Shown one piece after another: positions 14,052-16,511 of a DNA stretch of 16,511 nt; the first letter of the stretch is position 1, and every line of letters begins with the position of its first letter. Source of the stretch: Alphaproteobacteria bacterium. Lineage in GTDB: Bacteria; Pseudomonadota; Alphaproteobacteria; Rhodobacterales; Rhodobacteraceae. The DNA is taken from positions 1 to 16,511 of the forward strand of contig JAJRUE010000184.1 in NCBI GenBank assembly GCA_024277955.1. Direction: 5' to 3'. The notes under the pieces were generated by a model. The model was not told the origin of the DNA and searched no databases. It saw nothing but the letters and a program-made list of their open reading frames with translations. The translations under genes and the position numbers were made by a program.

Positions 14052-14070
14052 TTCGAGCGACATGCTCTCG

Positions 14071-15252
<1,182 letters not shown>

Positions 15253-15263
15253 GGGCGACTCGG

Positions 15264-15303
15264 CCAGGCTGTTGGGTGAAAACCAACCCGTCTTACAGCC
15301 TGG
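15264..15303 (-). promoter_or_regulatory. rlmN: Inverted repeat in the leader just before rlmN
   Basis: CCAGGCTG (15264-15271) and CAGCCTGG (15296-15303) are perfect inverted repeats, with GTTGG (15271-15275) and CCAAC (15283-15287) inside. The stem ends 11 bases before the rlmN ATG, where no good ribosome site is seen. A palindrome CTGGCGCCAG overlaps the upstream side (15300-15309). It may be a processing or terminator structure between ialB and rlmN, or a translational control element. Confidence 0.45.
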
Positions 15304-15333
15304 CGCCAGAAAACGAAACCGGCAAGCGCTGGG

Positions 15334-15876
15334 CTAGTTCGAACAGCGCTTGGCCGCTTCTTCAAAGGCGGCGGTAAAGCCCAGCAGCGAAAACGTGTCC
15401 TGGGTCTTGGTGCCGCGCGCCGAACGCGCCGTAAGCACCGCTTCCGATCCGCGCTTCATCGCCGTGGTGATCTTGGCGTCGTCAGCTTCGCTCGGGGCCC
15501 AGGCCATTTCCTTGTGGGTTGCGGCATCGGTGAACAGCTGAAAGGTCTGCCCGCTTATTTCCATCGACACCTGCGACCCCGGCGCAAAGGGATAGCCGCC
15601 GGTGAACGACACCTGGCCCTTGGCGCCCTGGCTGGGAATGAAGGATACGAACAGCAGGATGTCGCCGCGCCGGGCCGCCACTTCGCGCCCGTCACGGGTG
15701 TTCACCACCTTCTTGGGGCTCGAAACGATCCAGCAGGCGGTCGGGTTGCTTTCGACAAAAACGCTCCAGTCGGTTTTGGCGGCGACGCGATTGGTGGATT
15801 GCTGCTGCGCCAGTCCCGCCGTGGCCACCATGGCCAGAACCATGCCCGCAATACCGCGCAAGATAACAGATTTCAT
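15334..15876 (-). CDS. Invasion-associated locus B (IalB) family exported protein
   Basis: A 180-residue exported protein of the IalB family, first described in Bartonella and common as several copies in free-living Rhodobacteraceae. It has an N-terminal signal peptide (MKSVILRGIAGMVLAMVATA, cleavage likely after GLA, residue 23), then KTDWSVFVESNPTACWIVSS, GDILLFVSFIP, and the family's end TFSLLGFTAAFEEAAKRC. Two mature cysteines (in PTACW and near the C-terminus) could form a disulphide. ATG 15876 is used; GGAGG lies 11 bases upstream, somewhat far, and a GTG nearer to it (15885) would be too close. The role outside pathogens is unknown, and the name should not be read as evidence of virulence. 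Confidence 0.9.
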   Translation of the reverse strand: MKSVILRGIAGMVLAMVATAGLAQQQSTNRVAAKTDWSVFVESNPTACWIVSSPKKVVNTRDGREVAARRGDILLFVSFIPSQGAKGQVSFTGGYPFAPGSQVSMEISGQTFQLFTDAATHKEMAWAPSEADDAKITTAMKRGSEAVLTARSARGTKTQDTFSLLGFTAAFEEAAKRCSN

Positions 15877-15942
15877 GTGTTTCACAGCCTCCAGCTGCCT
15901 TGCCTCAGGGTTGGACGACCACGCCGCTTTTTCTTGTCTTTT

Positions 15943-15956
15943 TGGGTGGCCACCCA
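15943..15956. promoter_or_regulatory. 14-bp perfect palindrome between ialB and asparaginase
   Basis: TGGGTGG followed directly by CCACCCA, placed in the 174-bp divergent gap about 67 bp before ialB and 94 bp before the asparaginase start. The position and symmetry suit an operator for a dimeric regulator; no regulator family can be named from it. Confidence 0.35.
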
Positions 15957-16050
15957 TTTCAAACTCGATGGCGTCAGTTTAACTTGGTTCCGACCGGTTT
16001 TGAAAGGGCCGTTGGCAAGAATTCGCGCAGGCGCGCGACTGGGGGCAAGT

Positions 16051-16511
16051 ATGACGAAACCCGTGGCAATGGCAGAGGTCTGGCGCGCCGGTTTTCTGGA
16101 AAGCGGGCACCTGGGGCATGCGGTGGTGTGCGATGCGTCGGGGCAGATCGTCCAGGCCTGGGGTGACGCGCAACAGACCATCCTGCCGCGCTCGTCGTGC
16201 AAGATGGTCCAGGCCCTGCCGCTGGTAGAAAGCGGCGCGGCCGATGCCTTTGGCCTGACGAGCGAACACCTGGCGCTGGCCTGCGCTTCGCACCAGGCGG
16301 CGGCGATCCATACCGACCGCGTCGTCAGCTGGCTGGCCGACCTGGGGCTGGACGACACCGCCCTGCGCTGCGGCCCGCAAGAGCCCCGCGACAAGGACGA
16401 GCTGCGCGCGATGATTCGCCTTGGCGACAGCCCGCACCGCTATCACAACAACTGTTCGGGCAAGCACAGCGGGTTCCTGACGCTCGGCAAGCACCTGAAG
16501 GCGGGGCCGGA
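16051..16511 (+). CDS. L-asparaginase, Rhizobium etli-type (asparaginase II, PF06089), 5' part
   Basis: Hydrolyses L-asparagine to aspartate and ammonia. Only the first 153 codons are in the window, and the frame is open at the end. It belongs to the zinc-containing ReAV-like class, unrelated to E. coli AnsA/AnsB. Seen: the nucleophile motif RSSCK with S48 and K51, and NNCSGKHSGF with C135 and K138. These are the same residue numbers as the Ser48/Lys51 and Cys135/Lys138 sites of R. etli ReAV (recalled from the published structure), so both the family and the start are well supported. ATG 16051 has GGGGG five bases upstream. A TCGCGC/GCGCGA hairpin (16023-16038) sits just before that site. Divergent from ialB. 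Confidence 0.96.
   Translation, partial: MTKPVAMAEVWRAGFLESGHLGHAVVCDASGQIVQAWGDAQQTILPRSSCKMVQALPLVESGAADAFGLTSEHLALACASHQAAAIHTDRVVSWLADLGLDDTALRCGPQEPRDKDELRAMIRLGDSPHRYHNNCSGKHSGFLTLGKHLKAGP

Overview
The window comes from a high-G+C alphaproteobacterium, most likely a member of the Rhodobacteraceae (Roseobacter group). This rests on the protein content: ImuC/DnaE2, a Hint-domain protein, an IalB family protein, DapD/DapE with the succinylase route to diaminopimelate, and a Rhizobium etli-type asparaginase. No tRNA, rRNA, CRISPR array, transposase or phage gene was seen. All genes are chromosomal in character.

Layout. Bases 1-1813 (+) hold the 3' part of the error-prone polymerase gene dnaE2/imuC. 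Its usual C-terminal OB-fold is missing, and its last codons lie inside two back-to-back perfect palindromes. Facing it, only 2 bp away, is the end of a five-gene minus-strand run from 8500 down to 1816: dapE, a DUF2064 transferase, rnr (RNase R), an MltB-type lytic transglycosylase and a GT39-type membrane glycosyltransferase. Spacing is tight or overlapping, so this is probably one operon mixing lysine/cell-wall precursor supply, RNA decay and envelope remodelling.

From 8787 to 11027 (+) lies a two-gene block: a Hint-fold protein whose start region can fold into a hairpin covering both the Shine-Dalgarno and the ATG, and a prokaryotic ionotropic-glutamate-receptor-like channel with an unusual pore loop. 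This block separates dapE from a second minus-strand run, dapD - small conserved-looking protein - HAD phosphatase (12893 down to 11050), which ends against the channel gene at a terminator-like stem.

Divergent from dapD is a LOG-family Rossmann protein gene (12976-13824, +). The 246 bp between it and rlmN are crowded with inverted repeats. ialB and rlmN (15876 down to 14071, -) may be co-transcribed. Divergent from ialB, the window ends inside a type II (ReAV-like) asparaginase gene.

Most genes are housekeeping. The points most worth a second look are the iGluR-like channel with its non-potassium filter, the start-codon hairpin before the Hint gene, the palindrome-truncated ImuC, the transglycosylase without a signal peptide placed in frame one codon after rnr, and the dyad-rich intergenic segment at 13825-14070.
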